DNA from: JANQNX01 sp040217095
GTDB lineage: Bacteria; Pseudomonadota; Gammaproteobacteria; Eutrophobiales; Eutrophobiaceae
NCBI GenBank assembly: GCA_965229565.1
Contig: OZ245888.1
Location: forward strand, 1,240,001 to 1,304,000
DNA: 64,000 nt
Reading direction: 5' to 3'
A model generated the notes under the pieces. The model was given only the letters and a program-made list of their open reading frames with translations. It did no database searches and was not told where the DNA came from. This document shows, piece by piece, positions 52,381 to 61,700 of this stretch (position 1 is the first letter of the stretch; each line of letters starts with the position of its first letter). A program made the translations under genes and the position numbers.

Positions 52381-52420
52381 GTTGACAATACCGGGTCAAC
52401 TGGGATATGTTGCATTGCAA
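52381..52420 (+). promoter_or_regulatory. Phasin promoter region with two palindromes
   Basis: TTGACA (52382-52387) and TATGTT (52406-52411), 18 bases apart, form a candidate promoter. GTTGAC (52381-52386) and GTCAAC (52395-52400) make an inverted repeat over the -35. TTGC-ATT-GCAA (52410-52420) is a perfect palindrome at the transcription start region and resembles the xTGC-N3-GCAx operators reported for PhaR repressors of phasin genes. Confidence 0.5.
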
Positions 52421-52492
52421 TATATTGCGCTGCGTCATACAATTCGTAGTCGAATATAGCCAATACAAGTACACTTAATGGAGATGATAGAA

Positions 52493-52885
52493 ATGCAGAA
52501 CGAAATTTTTGAAAAGATAACTGAAGCAGGCAAAACCTCGTATTCAGCTATCCAGGAACTGGGCGAAATTAATACCAAGATCATGAAAGAGCTGTCTGAA
52601 TTACAGATAAGCATGGCTTCTTACAGCATTGAATCCGGTGTTGAATTTACCAAGGCACTGGGTACTACCAGCAACTACAAGGACATGCTTTCAGCTGAAG
52701 CTGAATTTGCCAGCGAGTACGGTAGCAAGATGATGGAATACGGTCGCAAAGCGGCTGACGTGTTGACTGAATCTCGTGACGAGATGGTTGGATGGTTTGA
52801 AAAGACCATGGAAACCGCTTCTGTAGCTACACCTGCACCTGCCAAGAAGCCGGCAGCAAAGCGTAGCACCAAGAAAGCTGCCTAA
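52493..52885 (+). CDS. phaP: Phasin-type PHA granule protein
   Basis: A 130-residue helical protein. I chose ATG 52493 (MQNEIFEKITEAGK), with GGAG nine bases upstream, over the ATG at 52478. The body is an amphipathic helix typical of phasin_2 proteins (SYSAIQELGEINTKIMKELSELQISMASYSIESGVEFTKAL...AADVLTESRDEMVGWFEKTM), which coat polyhydroxyalkanoate granules. The C-terminus is an Ala/Lys/Pro-rich basic tail (PAPAKKPAAKRSTKKAA) like the histone-like tails of nucleoid-binding phasins. phaE and phaC follow after a terminator. Confidence 0.88.
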   Translation: MQNEIFEKITEAGKTSYSAIQELGEINTKIMKELSELQISMASYSIESGVEFTKALGTTSNYKDMLSAEAEFASEYGSKMMEYGRKAADVLTESRDEMVGWFEKTMETASVATPAPAKKPAAKRSTKKAA

Positions 52886-52904
52886 GTAGCCAATGCTTTA
52901 GATT

Positions 52905-52941
52905 AAGCCCGCAACACCATGAAGGTTTTGCGGGCTTTTTT
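52905..52941 (+). terminator. Intrinsic terminator after the phasin gene
   Basis: AAGCCCGCAA (52905-52914) and TTGCGGGCTT (52928-52937) form a ten-bp GC-rich stem, followed by a T-run ending at 52941. It lies 20 bases after the phasin stop and separates its abundant message from phaEC. Confidence 0.92.
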
Positions 52942-53051
52942 GATTGTATGGGCGGCTAACGGTTGCTGATGTTAACTGAGTTCAGGGATAATTTATTTTA
53001 ATCACCAGATAGCGATTTACCCGAAGGTAGGTCCACCCCGGAGAAGGAGTT

Positions 53052-54293
53052 ATGGCAAATCAATACAAAACACCCTTTGATAATCTTGACTGGAGTGACA
53101 TACAGAAACAATTCATGGATGCCGTGACGGGCAAAAAGGAAACGTTTGGTATGCCGGGTAATAATTTTTCTTCCAATACGAGCTGGGCGGATGCCATGGA
53201 CTTCTGGTGGCGCGCATTCAAGCCTGAAAGTGTTTCAGCAAATGAAAACGTATTCAACAAAATGCTGGAACAGTGTCGTTCTTATTACCTGCTTAGCCAG
53301 CAGTTCTCGGAGATTTACCAGGCCATGCAGAAGGCACAACAGGGTTCTGAAGACATTGTGCAGTTCCTGAATGAACAGTTTCAAAATCTCGAAAGCCTGT
53401 TTGCTGAAAATAATCAAATCTTCAACTGGACCAACTTTATTGACCAGTGCGAACAACCGGCCGACCTCCTGAAAAGTTTCATGTCCAGTGCCCCCTTGTA
53501 TACAGGGGATGTGTTTAACGAACTCAGCCCCGAGCTGAAAAAAGTTCGTGAGCAATTCCTGTCTGTACCCGGTGTTGGTTACAGTCGTGAAACACAGGAA
53601 AAAATGCAGGAGGCATTGCGACTGTGGGCGAGTTACCAGGATAACTACCAGGAATTTCACTCGGTCATGGCGCGCCTGAATCATGATGCACTGGGCCTGA
53701 TGCGCAAACGACTTATACAAATGCACAAGGAGGGCGAATCGGTCGAATCCATGCGCCAGATATATAACATCTGGGTTGACTCGAACGAGAAGGTCTATGG
53801 CGAGTTTGTCTTTACCGAGGAATATGCAGAGCTGAATGCACGCCTCGTCAATTCGTTGATGGCGTTCAAGAACAAAAGCCATGAAATCACCGAGGACTAC
53901 CTCAGGACCATGAATCTGCCAACCAGCAGTTCCATTGAAGCGCTGGAACGCAGGCAGTATGAGTTACGCAAGCAGGTGCGCATGCTGGAGGCGGAAATGA
54001 AGGCGGTGAAATCCGAACTCACCCAGAAAACAAGCGCACAGCCTGAGCAACAACAGGCAAAGTCCAGCAAGCCTGCCAAGTCGCAAAAAACCAGGGCCAG
54101 GAAGAAACCTGCCAGGAAGCGCAAGAGCAAGGCCAAGACCAGCGAAGTAAAGAGTTCGTCTCAGGTGGTCGATTTCAAGAAGTCCAGGCTCGAAAAAGAA
54201 AAAAAGAAAAAAGCCGAGGCAGCTGATAAAGCAACGAGCAAATCGGATAATAAAAAAGATGCCTCTGCGGGCATGATAGAAATTAAATTCTAG
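53052..54293 (+). CDS. phaE: Class III polyhydroxyalkanoate synthase subunit PhaE
   Basis: A 413-residue partner of PhaC. The start matches PhaE (MANQYKTPFDNLDWSDIQKQFMDA, with WADAMDFWWRAFKP nearby), and the middle contains the MRQIYNIWVDSNEKVYGEFVFTEEYAELNARLVNSLM segment typical of the family. From about residue 330 it has a long, very basic tail (KPAKSQKTRARKKPARKRKS and more Lys/Glu-rich sequence) not usual for PhaE. Strong ribosome site GGAGAAGGAG. PhaE activates PhaC, and the tail may tether granules to DNA; the latter is inference. Confidence 0.93.
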   Translation: MANQYKTPFDNLDWSDIQKQFMDAVTGKKETFGMPGNNFSSNTSWADAMDFWWRAFKPESVSANENVFNKMLEQCRSYYLLSQQFSEIYQAMQKAQQGSEDIVQFLNEQFQNLESLFAENNQIFNWTNFIDQCEQPADLLKSFMSSAPLYTGDVFNELSPELKKVREQFLSVPGVGYSRETQEKMQEALRLWASYQDNYQEFHSVMARLNHDALGLMRKRLIQMHKEGESVESMRQIYNIWVDSNEKVYGEFVFTEEYAELNARLVNSLMAFKNKSHEITEDYLRTMNLPTSSSIEALERRQYELRKQVRMLEAEMKAVKSELTQKTSAQPEQQQAKSSKPAKSQKTRARKKPARKRKSKAKTSEVKSSSQVVDFKKSRLEKEKKKKAEAADKATSKSDNKKDASAGMIEIKF

Positions 54294-54307
54294 TACGGAG
54301 CACGCTG

Positions 54308-55372
54308 ATGAATAATTTTCAAATGAACCCCGTTGATATAGTCAGTGAGATCAATGAATTCAATGCCAAGCTTGCACAGGGGCTTAAAACCTTAAGCGAA
54401 ATTGAAGATATTGATGTAGGCGTGTCCGAAAAGGAACCTGTTTACAAGGAAGATAACCTTGTTCTTTATCACTTTAAACCGAGAACGAAAAAACAGAATG
54501 CCGTTCCACTATTGATTGTTTACGCACTGGTCAACCGTCCGTACATGGCGGATCTGCAGGACGGACGTTCAATGATCCAGGGGTTGCTGGATGAAGGGCT
54601 GGATGTATACCTGATTGACTGGGGCTATCCCCAGAGCGTTGACAAGTACCTGACGCTGGATGATTACATCAATGGTTATATTGATCGTTGTGTCGATTTC
54701 ATACGCGAGGCAAGTAACCAGGAAAAGATCAACTTACTGGGAATATGCCAGGGCGGCTGTTTCAGTCTTTGCTATAGCGCATTACACCAGGACAAGGTCA
54801 AGAACCTCATTACAACGGTGACACCGGTCGATTTTCATACCAAGGACGATTTGCTTTCACACATGGTGCAGCAGATCGACATTGACCAGGTAGTCGACAC
54901 CATGGGGAATATTCCCGGAGAGATGTTGAACTGGACCTTCCTGACCTTGAAACCCTATACATTGATGGGGCAAAAATACGTGGACCTGGTTGATATCCTG
55001 GATGACAAGAACAAGGCATTGAACTTCATGCGCATGGAAAAGTGGATCTTTGATAGTCCTGACCAGGTTGGAGAAACCTATCGTCAGTTTATAAAACAAT
55101 TCTACCAGGAGAACGGCCTGGTCAAAGGCACGGTCAAGATTGGTGAACAAACAGTGGACCTGGAAAATATAAAGAATCCGGTGTTAAACATATATGCCAA
55201 GGACGATCACCTTGTACCGCCTGATTCTTCGCGGGCCCTGGAAGGCTGTGTCGGTACCAGCGATTACCAGTCACTGGAATTCCCCGGTGGACATATCGGT
55301 ATATACGTTAGCGGCAAGGCACAGAAGATGATCCCGCCTGCCGTTGGACAGTGGTTGACTGAACGTAGCTGA
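54308..55372 (+). CDS. phaC: Class III polyhydroxyalkanoate synthase subunit PhaC
   Basis: A 354-residue alpha/beta-hydrolase-fold enzyme polymerising 3-hydroxyacyl-CoA, mostly 3-hydroxybutyryl-CoA. Length and the lipase-like GICQGG with Cys147 mark class III. Asp300 (AKDDHLVPPDSS) and His329 (FPGGHIGIYVSGKA) complete the triad. Other markers are YLIDWGYPQSVDKYLTLDDYI and NLLGICQGGCFSL. phaE lies 14 bases upstream. It abuts the convergent kinase gene with no intergenic space. phaA and phaB are not in the window. Confidence 0.96.
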   Translation: MNNFQMNPVDIVSEINEFNAKLAQGLKTLSEIEDIDVGVSEKEPVYKEDNLVLYHFKPRTKKQNAVPLLIVYALVNRPYMADLQDGRSMIQGLLDEGLDVYLIDWGYPQSVDKYLTLDDYINGYIDRCVDFIREASNQEKINLLGICQGGCFSLCYSALHQDKVKNLITTVTPVDFHTKDDLLSHMVQQIDIDQVVDTMGNIPGEMLNWTFLTLKPYTLMGQKYVDLVDILDDKNKALNFMRMEKWIFDSPDQVGETYRQFIKQFYQENGLVKGTVKIGEQTVDLENIKNPVLNIYAKDDHLVPPDSSRALEGCVGTSDYQSLEFPGGHIGIYVSGKAQKMIPPAVGQWLTERS

Positions 55373-57037
55373 TTAATCGTCATTTAAGCGCGAGAGCGCC
55401 TGTTTAGCCAGCTCGTCGCCCTGGGCGGCGGCGAGCCCAAACCATTTTTTTGCTTCTTCCAGGTTTTTCTCTATACCACGCCCCTTACCGTATATCACAC
55501 CGAGGTTATATTGTGCCTTGGGGTGGCCTTGCTCCGCGGCCTTGCGAAACCAGTGAAAAGCCTCGGCATCGTTACGATTTACTCCTAGTCCCTTGCCGTA
55601 CATGTAGGCCAGTTTCATCTGGGCGGAGGTGTGCCCGGAATTTGAGGCCTGTAAATACCAGTGGTGTGCCAGTTCAGTGTCAGCGTCCACACCTTTACCT
55701 TTTGAATAATATTCTGCTGTCTTGAACTGAGCGTTCTGATGTCCCTGTTCAGCGGCTTTTAAAAACCAGTCAAACGCACGACCGTAATCCTGTTTTGCAC
55801 CAATACCACGGCTATACATCATGCCCAGTGTATATTGAGAAGTGACGTCGCCCTGCTGGGCGGCCAGGATGTACCATTTCATTGCTTCCTGGAAATTCTG
55901 GTCTACTCCGCGTCCCTTTGCATACATCAGTGCCAGGTTGAACTGCGCATTCAGATGATTTTTCATCGCCGCTTTGGTGAACCACTCGATGGCCTTTGCT
56001 TCATCCTTCCCGGTATTGATGCCCTTTGCATAGATGAATGCCAGGTTGGACTGTGCAGCCGGGTCGCCGTTCTCGGCTGCCCTGATTTGATCAGAAAGAT
56101 CTGATACCGAATCGTTGTTACTGCTACGGTTGGCAACATCACGACGCTCGAAGGTGGCCAACCAGTCACTGATCGTTTGCGGGCGTGCCTGCTGTTTGAA
56201 CTGCATAGCGTAATCAATGGCGTTCATCAGGTCCTCGGAATAGCGACCAACACCTATCTCGCCAATCGAAACATAGGTGTCCCTGTCAATCTGGGCCAGG
56301 GCACTGCTGCGGTCCACGGCATCGGCAGGAGGAATTCCTGCTATGGCGCGATACATGGTTGCTCCCAGTGCGTAGATATCGGTCCATGGCCCTTGTGCTT
56401 CTTCACCGGAATGGTATTGCTCTATCGGCGCATAACCGCGGGAAAAAATGCTGGTGAGTGACTGGTTATCCTGTTCAATTGATTGCCGGGCAGAGCCGAA
56501 GTCGAGCAAGACAGGTTCACCATCAAAACGAATAAAAATATTGCCCGGCTTGATGTCGCGGTGAATGAACCCGGCAGCATGGACGATCTTCATGCCATCA
56601 ATAATGGGAAAGATGATAGATTTTAAATCCGTTTCTGACAGTGTCTTCTTGTTATTCAGGATCTCCTGCAAACTCTCGCCCATCTCGTATTCCATGACCA
56701 TGTATGCGGTGTTGTTGGCTTCAAATACGTTACGGACCCGCACAATGTTCGGGTGTTTGAACTGGCCCAGGGTGCGGGCTTCCTCTATGAATCGTTCCAG
56801 GCCCCAGTAATAGCGTTCCTGCTGTTGTTCTGATACCGGGGAGACGGTGCCGCTCTTGGTGCGGATGGCCAGATCGATGGGCAGGTATTCCTTGATGGCA
56901 ACCTCGTGTGCGAGGTTTCTATCATATGCAAGGTAAGTAATGCCGAAACCGCCCTGGCCGATGATGTCGTGGATCTCGTACCAATGCAGTTTTTGTCCTT
57001 TCTTTAAAGCGCTGAGATGGCGTTTATTCTCACTCAT
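55373..57037 (-). CDS. Ser/Thr protein kinase with six Sel1 repeats
   Basis: A 554-residue protein. The N-terminal Hanks-type kinase domain (about 1-300) has the Gly-rich loop IGQGGFGITY, the ATP-anchoring Lys in VAIKEYLP, the catalytic loop HRDIKPGNIFI, DFGSA and the GYAPIEQY activation-segment end. No membrane helix is visible. From about residue 325 come six Sel1-type repeats (AENGDPAAQSNLAFIYAKG... to ...QYNLGVIYGKGRGIEKNLEEA), which usually bind partner proteins. It is encoded head-to-head at the stop codons with phaC; a functional link to PHA granules is untested. No cognate phosphatase is nearby. Confidence 0.93.
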   Translation of the reverse strand: MSENKRHLSALKKGQKLHWYEIHDIIGQGGFGITYLAYDRNLAHEVAIKEYLPIDLAIRTKSGTVSPVSEQQQERYYWGLERFIEEARTLGQFKHPNIVRVRNVFEANNTAYMVMEYEMGESLQEILNNKKTLSETDLKSIIFPIIDGMKIVHAAGFIHRDIKPGNIFIRFDGEPVLLDFGSARQSIEQDNQSLTSIFSRGYAPIEQYHSGEEAQGPWTDIYALGATMYRAIAGIPPADAVDRSSALAQIDRDTYVSIGEIGVGRYSEDLMNAIDYAMQFKQQARPQTISDWLATFERRDVANRSSNNDSVSDLSDQIRAAENGDPAAQSNLAFIYAKGINTGKDEAKAIEWFTKAAMKNHLNAQFNLALMYAKGRGVDQNFQEAMKWYILAAQQGDVTSQYTLGMMYSRGIGAKQDYGRAFDWFLKAAEQGHQNAQFKTAEYYSKGKGVDADTELAHHWYLQASNSGHTSAQMKLAYMYGKGLGVNRNDAEAFHWFRKAAEQGHPKAQYNLGVIYGKGRGIEKNLEEAKKWFGLAAAQGDELAKQALSRLNDD

Positions 57038-57153
57038 AAGCTGTAGGTGATTCGCCCGGCTCGTATATTAATATAATTGAACAAATCCAGTAGCCTGTCC
57101 AAAGGTTAGCATTAGAAACTAATAAGTTACATTAGAATTCCACATTAAATCCT

Positions 57154-57507
57154 TCATTGATCGATATGCAGGTAAATCTTATGGCCTACGATCTCGTGCC
57201 TGACCGGGACCAGGCTGGCGCCCAGGCATGGCCCCCGGATGCATAGACCATTATCAATCCTGAACAAGGCCCCGTGCGTGGCGCACTGAATGAGTTGCTC
57301 GCTGATATCGAGAAACTGGTGTGGTTGCCAGTTCAGGTTGACACCAGTATGCGGACAACGGTTGATATAGCTGTATACCTGGGCCTGGTGATACACGAGA
57401 AAGCATTGTACTGGTTCACCATGCACCAATATTTCACATTCAAAGCACGATGACTGCTGTAGCTCGCTGATTGTGCACGCCAGGTGTGTTTCAGGTTGTG
57501 AAGGCAT
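57154..57507 (-). CDS. Rieske [2Fe-2S] domain protein
   Basis: A 117-residue soluble ferredoxin-like protein. The cluster motifs are CPHTGVNL (C-x-H) at about residue 51 and CATHGALF (C-x2-H type) at about residue 74, followed by CIRGPCLGASLVPV. This is the short Rieske protein family related to NirD and biphenyl-dioxygenase ferredoxins. It probably transfers electrons to an unknown partner. It diverges from carA; the carA promoter begins 17 bases upstream of its start. Confidence 0.9.
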   Translation of the reverse strand: MPSQPETHLACTISELQQSSCFECEILVHGEPVQCFLVYHQAQVYSYINRCPHTGVNLNWQPHQFLDISEQLIQCATHGALFRIDNGLCIRGPCLGASLVPVRHEIVGHKIYLHIDQ

Positions 57508-57524
57508 GAAATAGTATCGCTCAA

Positions 57525-57554
57525 TGGACAGTAACGGCCTTGTTCCAGTATACT
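57525..57554 (+). promoter_or_regulatory. Candidate carA promoter
   Basis: TGGACA (57525-57530) and TATACT (57549-57554), 18 bases apart, make a good sigma-70-type promoter starting near 57561. A T-rich initial region (TTTTTCTC) follows directly, which could be relevant to pyrimidine-responsive initiation as in enterobacterial car and pyr genes. Confidence 0.6.
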
Positions 57555-57569
57555 TTTTCTCTATCCACG

Positions 57570-57599
57570 GGAGTAACCTTAAAGGTCACTCCTTTTTTT
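57570..57599 (+). terminator. Intrinsic terminator/attenuator in the carA leader
   Basis: GGAGT (57570-57574) with ACCT (57576-57579) pairs with AGGT (57583-57586) and ACTCC (57588-57592), with one mismatch and a TAA loop, followed by seven T (57593-57599). It stands between the candidate promoter and the carA start 23 bases further on, so it could reduce carAB transcription when it forms. Confidence 0.75.
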
Positions 57600-57622
57600 A
57601 TGTGATAATTCGAGGCCCTTTT

Positions 57623-58759
57623 TTGAGTTTAAAAGCATTATTAGCACTGGAAGACGGCACCCTGTTTCATGGTACAGGTATTGGCGCTGAAGGAGAGTCT
57701 GTCGGCGAGGTTGTTTTCAACACCGCCTTGACCGGGTACCAGGAAATACTGACCGATCCTTCCTACTTCAAACAAATAGTCACGTTGACCCATCCGCATA
57801 TTGGAAACACGGGAACCAACAGTGAAGACGAAGAGTCGTCTGCCCCTTGTGTGAGTGGCCTGGTTATCAGGGATTTGCCCCTGATAACGAGCAACTGGCG
57901 ATCAACTGAATCCCTGTCGGAGTATCTCAAGCGGCATAATATTGTCGCTATCGCCGATATCGACACGCGTAAGTTAACCCGTCACCTGCGTGAACAGGGT
58001 GCCTTGCGCGGTTGTATTGTTGCCGGTCAAGACATCGATGAAAACAATGCAGTCAAACAGGCCAGGCAGTTTCCTGGTCTGGTTGGTATGGATCTGGCCA
58101 AAGAGGTAAGCACGCAGGAGCCTTACCAGTGGCAGGAGCGAACATGGGATGCAAAACATGGATTGAAAATGCCGCCCGTAGAAAAGATTTACAAGGTGAC
58201 GGCCTACGATTTCGGCATCAAGCGTAATATCCTACGCATCCTTGCAGACCTTGGTTGTGACCTGACTGTGGTCCCGGCACAGACACCGGCAGAAGAAGTG
58301 TTGGCAACCAAACCCGATGGCGTGTTTTTATCCAATGGTCCCGGTGACCCGGATCCCTGCGACTATGCCATCAAGGCCATCAAGCGTTTCGTCGACGAGG
58401 GTGTGCCCGTGTTCGGTATTTGCCTGGGCCATCAACTACTGGCACTGGCACTGGGTGCAAAAACGGTAAAGATGAAATTTGGACATCACGGTGCCAACCA
58501 CCCGGTAAAATCGGTGGCTGATGGCCGGGTTATGATTAGCAGCCAGAACCATGGTTTCGCCGTGGATATAAAGACCTTGCCGGATTCCCTTGAAGCCACC
58601 CATCATTCCCTGTTTGATGGTTCATTGCAGGGCATTCATCACAAGGACAAGCCCGCTTTCAGTTTCCAGGGACACCCGGAAGCGAGTCCAGGCCCACATG
58701 ATCTTAAACCTGTATTCGAACATTTTATTGAGTTGATGCAGGCCTATAAACAGTTGTAA
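57623..58759 (+). CDS. carA: Carbamoyl-phosphate synthase small subunit
   Basis: A 378-residue glutaminase subunit. I chose the TTG at 57623, giving MSLKALLALEDGTLFHG, the normal CarA start, with GAGG seven bases upstream. An ATG at 57524 is in frame but lies inside the promoter. Visible segments are VFNTALTGYQEILTDPSY, the N-terminal domain, and the class I amidotransferase domain with VFGICLGHQLLALALG (catalytic Cys) and FQGHPEASPGPHD (His and Glu). It supplies ammonia to CarB for carbamoyl phosphate, feeding arginine and pyrimidine synthesis. Confidence 0.95.
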   Translation: MSLKALLALEDGTLFHGTGIGAEGESVGEVVFNTALTGYQEILTDPSYFKQIVTLTHPHIGNTGTNSEDEESSAPCVSGLVIRDLPLITSNWRSTESLSEYLKRHNIVAIADIDTRKLTRHLREQGALRGCIVAGQDIDENNAVKQARQFPGLVGMDLAKEVSTQEPYQWQERTWDAKHGLKMPPVEKIYKVTAYDFGIKRNILRILADLGCDLTVVPAQTPAEEVLATKPDGVFLSNGPGDPDPCDYAIKAIKRFVDEGVPVFGICLGHQLLALALGAKTVKMKFGHHGANHPVKSVADGRVMISSQNHGFAVDIKTLPDSLEATHHSLFDGSLQGIHHKDKPAFSFQGHPEASPGPHDLKPVFEHFIELMQAYKQL

Positions 58760-58761
58760 TT

Positions 58762-61700
58762 ATGCCAAAACGAACAGACATAGACAGTATTCTCATTATT
58801 GGTGCAGGCCCGATTATCATCGGTCAGGCCTGTGAATTTGACTATTCAGGTGCCCAGGCCTGTAAGGCGCTGCGTGAAGAGGGTTACCGGGTTATCCTGG
58901 TCAACTCGAACCCAGCTACCATCATGACCGATCCGGAGATGGCCGATGCGACTTACATTGAGCCGGTACATTGGCAAACGGTAGAAAACATTATTGCCAA
59001 GGAAAAACCGGACGCGCTGTTACCGACCATGGGCGGACAGACCGCATTGAACTGCGCACTGGACCTGGATAAACACGGCGTGCTGAAAAAATACGGCGTT
59101 GAATTGATCGGTGCCAAGAAAGACGCAATCGACAAGGCCGAGGACCGCGACCGTTTCCGTGCCGCCATGAAAAAGATTGGCCTTGCGATGCCGTATTCAG
59201 AAGTGGTGAATACCATAGAAGAGGCCGTTGAAGTCATGGACAAGGTGGGTTTCCCGGCTATTGTCCGACCTTCCTTTACCATGGGTGGTACTGGTGGTGG
59301 TATTGCCTACAACCGTGACGAGTACATGGAACTGTGTAAACGCGGTATCGATGCCTCGCCGACCAACGAGATACAAATCGATAAATCGATTATCGGTTGG
59401 AAAGAATACGAGATGGAAGTGGTTCGTGATAACAAGGACAACTGCATTATTATCTGCTCTATCGAAAACCTGGATCCCATGGGCGTGCACACCGGTGACT
59501 CGATCACGATTGCGCCGGCACAAACGTTGACCGACAAGGAATACCAGATCATGCGTGATGCGTCATTGGCCGTGTTACGCGAGATTGGTGTGGATACCGG
59601 CGGTTCCAATGTGCAATTCGCAGTGAACCCGGAAGATGGTGAATTGATCATCATCGAAATGAATCCACGCGTGTCTCGTTCATCGGCACTGGCATCGAAG
59701 GCAACCGGGTTTCCGATTGCCAAGGTCGCTGCAAAACTGGCGGTCGGCTATACCCTGGACGAACTGGATAACGAGATCACCGGTGGCGTTACCCCGGCTT
59801 CATTTGAGCCGAGTATCGATTACATTGTGACCAAGATCCCGCGCTTTACCTTTGAAAAATTCCCGCAGGCAGATGATCGCCTCAATACCCAGATGAAATC
59901 AGTCGGCGAGGTGATGGCGATTGGCCGTACCTTCCAGGAGTCCCTGCAAAAGGCCATACGCGGCCTGGAAACAGGTATGACCGGGTTGAATGAGATGCTG
60001 GAAGCAAATGATCCCGCCGCTATTGAAACGATTGCACGTGAATTGCGTGTTCCGCGTGCTGGCGAACGTCTGTGGTACGTGGCCGATGCCTTCAGGCACG
60101 GGTTAACACTGGAGCAGGTATTTGATATTTGCAGTATTGATCCCTGGTTCCTGGTACAGATAGAAGACCTGGTAAAGGAAGAAAGTGAAGTACGAGCCGG
60201 CGGTATAAAAAGTCTGGATAAAGATCGATTGCGGCAGTTAAAGCGCAAGGGATTTTCCGATGAGCGACTGGCTGAACTGACGGGCAATCAGGAAACCGAT
60301 ATCCGCAAATTACGTCAGAAAGATAATATCAGGCCGGTGTTCAAACGCGTGGATTCCTGTGCCGCTGAATTCGCCTCGACCACGGCCTACATGTATTCAT
60401 CCTATGAAGACGAGTGTGAATCCGATCCTACCGAGAAACAGAAAATCATGGTGCTCGGTGGAGGACCTAACCGTATAGGGCAGGGTATTGAGTTTGATTA
60501 CTGCTGTGTCCAGGCTGCCTTTGCCATGCGCGAGGCAGGTTTCGAAACCATCATGGTTAACTGTAACCCGGAAACGGTTTCAACCGATTACGATACCTCC
60601 GATCGACTCTATTTCGAGCCTCTGACACTGGAGGATGTGCTTGAGATTATTCACGTTGAAAAACCATACGGCGTCATTATCCAGTATGGAGGCCAGACAC
60701 CACTAAAACTTGCCCGTGACCTGGAAGCAGAAGGCGTACCAATTATTGGTACCACGCCGGATTCGATTGACCTTGCCGAGGACCGCGAGCGTTTCCAGGA
60801 ATTGCTCAACGATCTTGGCCTGAAACAACCCCCGAACAGGACAGCCAGAACGCTCGACGATGCTATAAAAAAGGCAGAAGAGATTGGTTATCCCATCGTG
60901 GTGCGTCCGTCCTATGTGCTCGGCGGCAGGGCCATGGAGATCGTCTTCAACGAGGATGACCTGAGAAACTACATGGACAACGCCGTCAAGGTTTCGCACA
61001 AATCGCCGGTGTTACTGGATCGCTTTCTCGACGATGCGATTGAGGTTGATGTCGATGCCGTTTCAGATGGCAAGGATGTTTGTATAGCCGGGATCATGCA
61101 ACACATTGAACAGGCGGGCGTGCATTCCGGTGACTCGGCCTGTTCACTGCCGCCCTACAGTTTAAGTGACGATATCCTGGACAAGCTTGCCGACCAGGTC
61201 GGAGCCATGGGTAGGGGTTTGAAAGTTATTGGATTAATGAATACGCAGTTTGCCATCCAGGGTGATGACATCTACGTGCTCGAGGTTAACCCGCGTGCCT
61301 CAAGAACGATACCGTTCGTATCAAAGGCGACCGGGATGCCGATAGCCAAGATTGCCGTAAACTGCATGGTCGGCAATACCTTGTCTGCACAGGGGATCAG
61401 TGAAATTCCGGTGCCTGAATATTTTTCAGTGAAGGAATCTGTGTTTCCTTTCATCAAGTTCCCGGGTGTTGACCCATTGCTGGGACCGGAAATGAAATCA
61501 ACCGGTGAGGTCATGGGCGTTGGTAAATCTTTTGGTGAGGCCTTTTCCAAGGGGCAGCTTGCGGCTGGCGAAACGTTCCCTCTTTCAGGCAAGGCGTTTA
61601 TCAGTGTTAAGGAACGTGATAAGCAGGATGCAATCAAGGTTGCAAAAGAACTCAGTGAAATGGGTTATACACTCTGCGCCACGCATGGTACCTGTCAGGC

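Noticed and set aside
53235..53882. Open frame of 215 codons antisense to phaE
   Set aside because: Lies entirely inside phaE; its hydrophobic look follows from the complement of Gln/Glu-rich codons.
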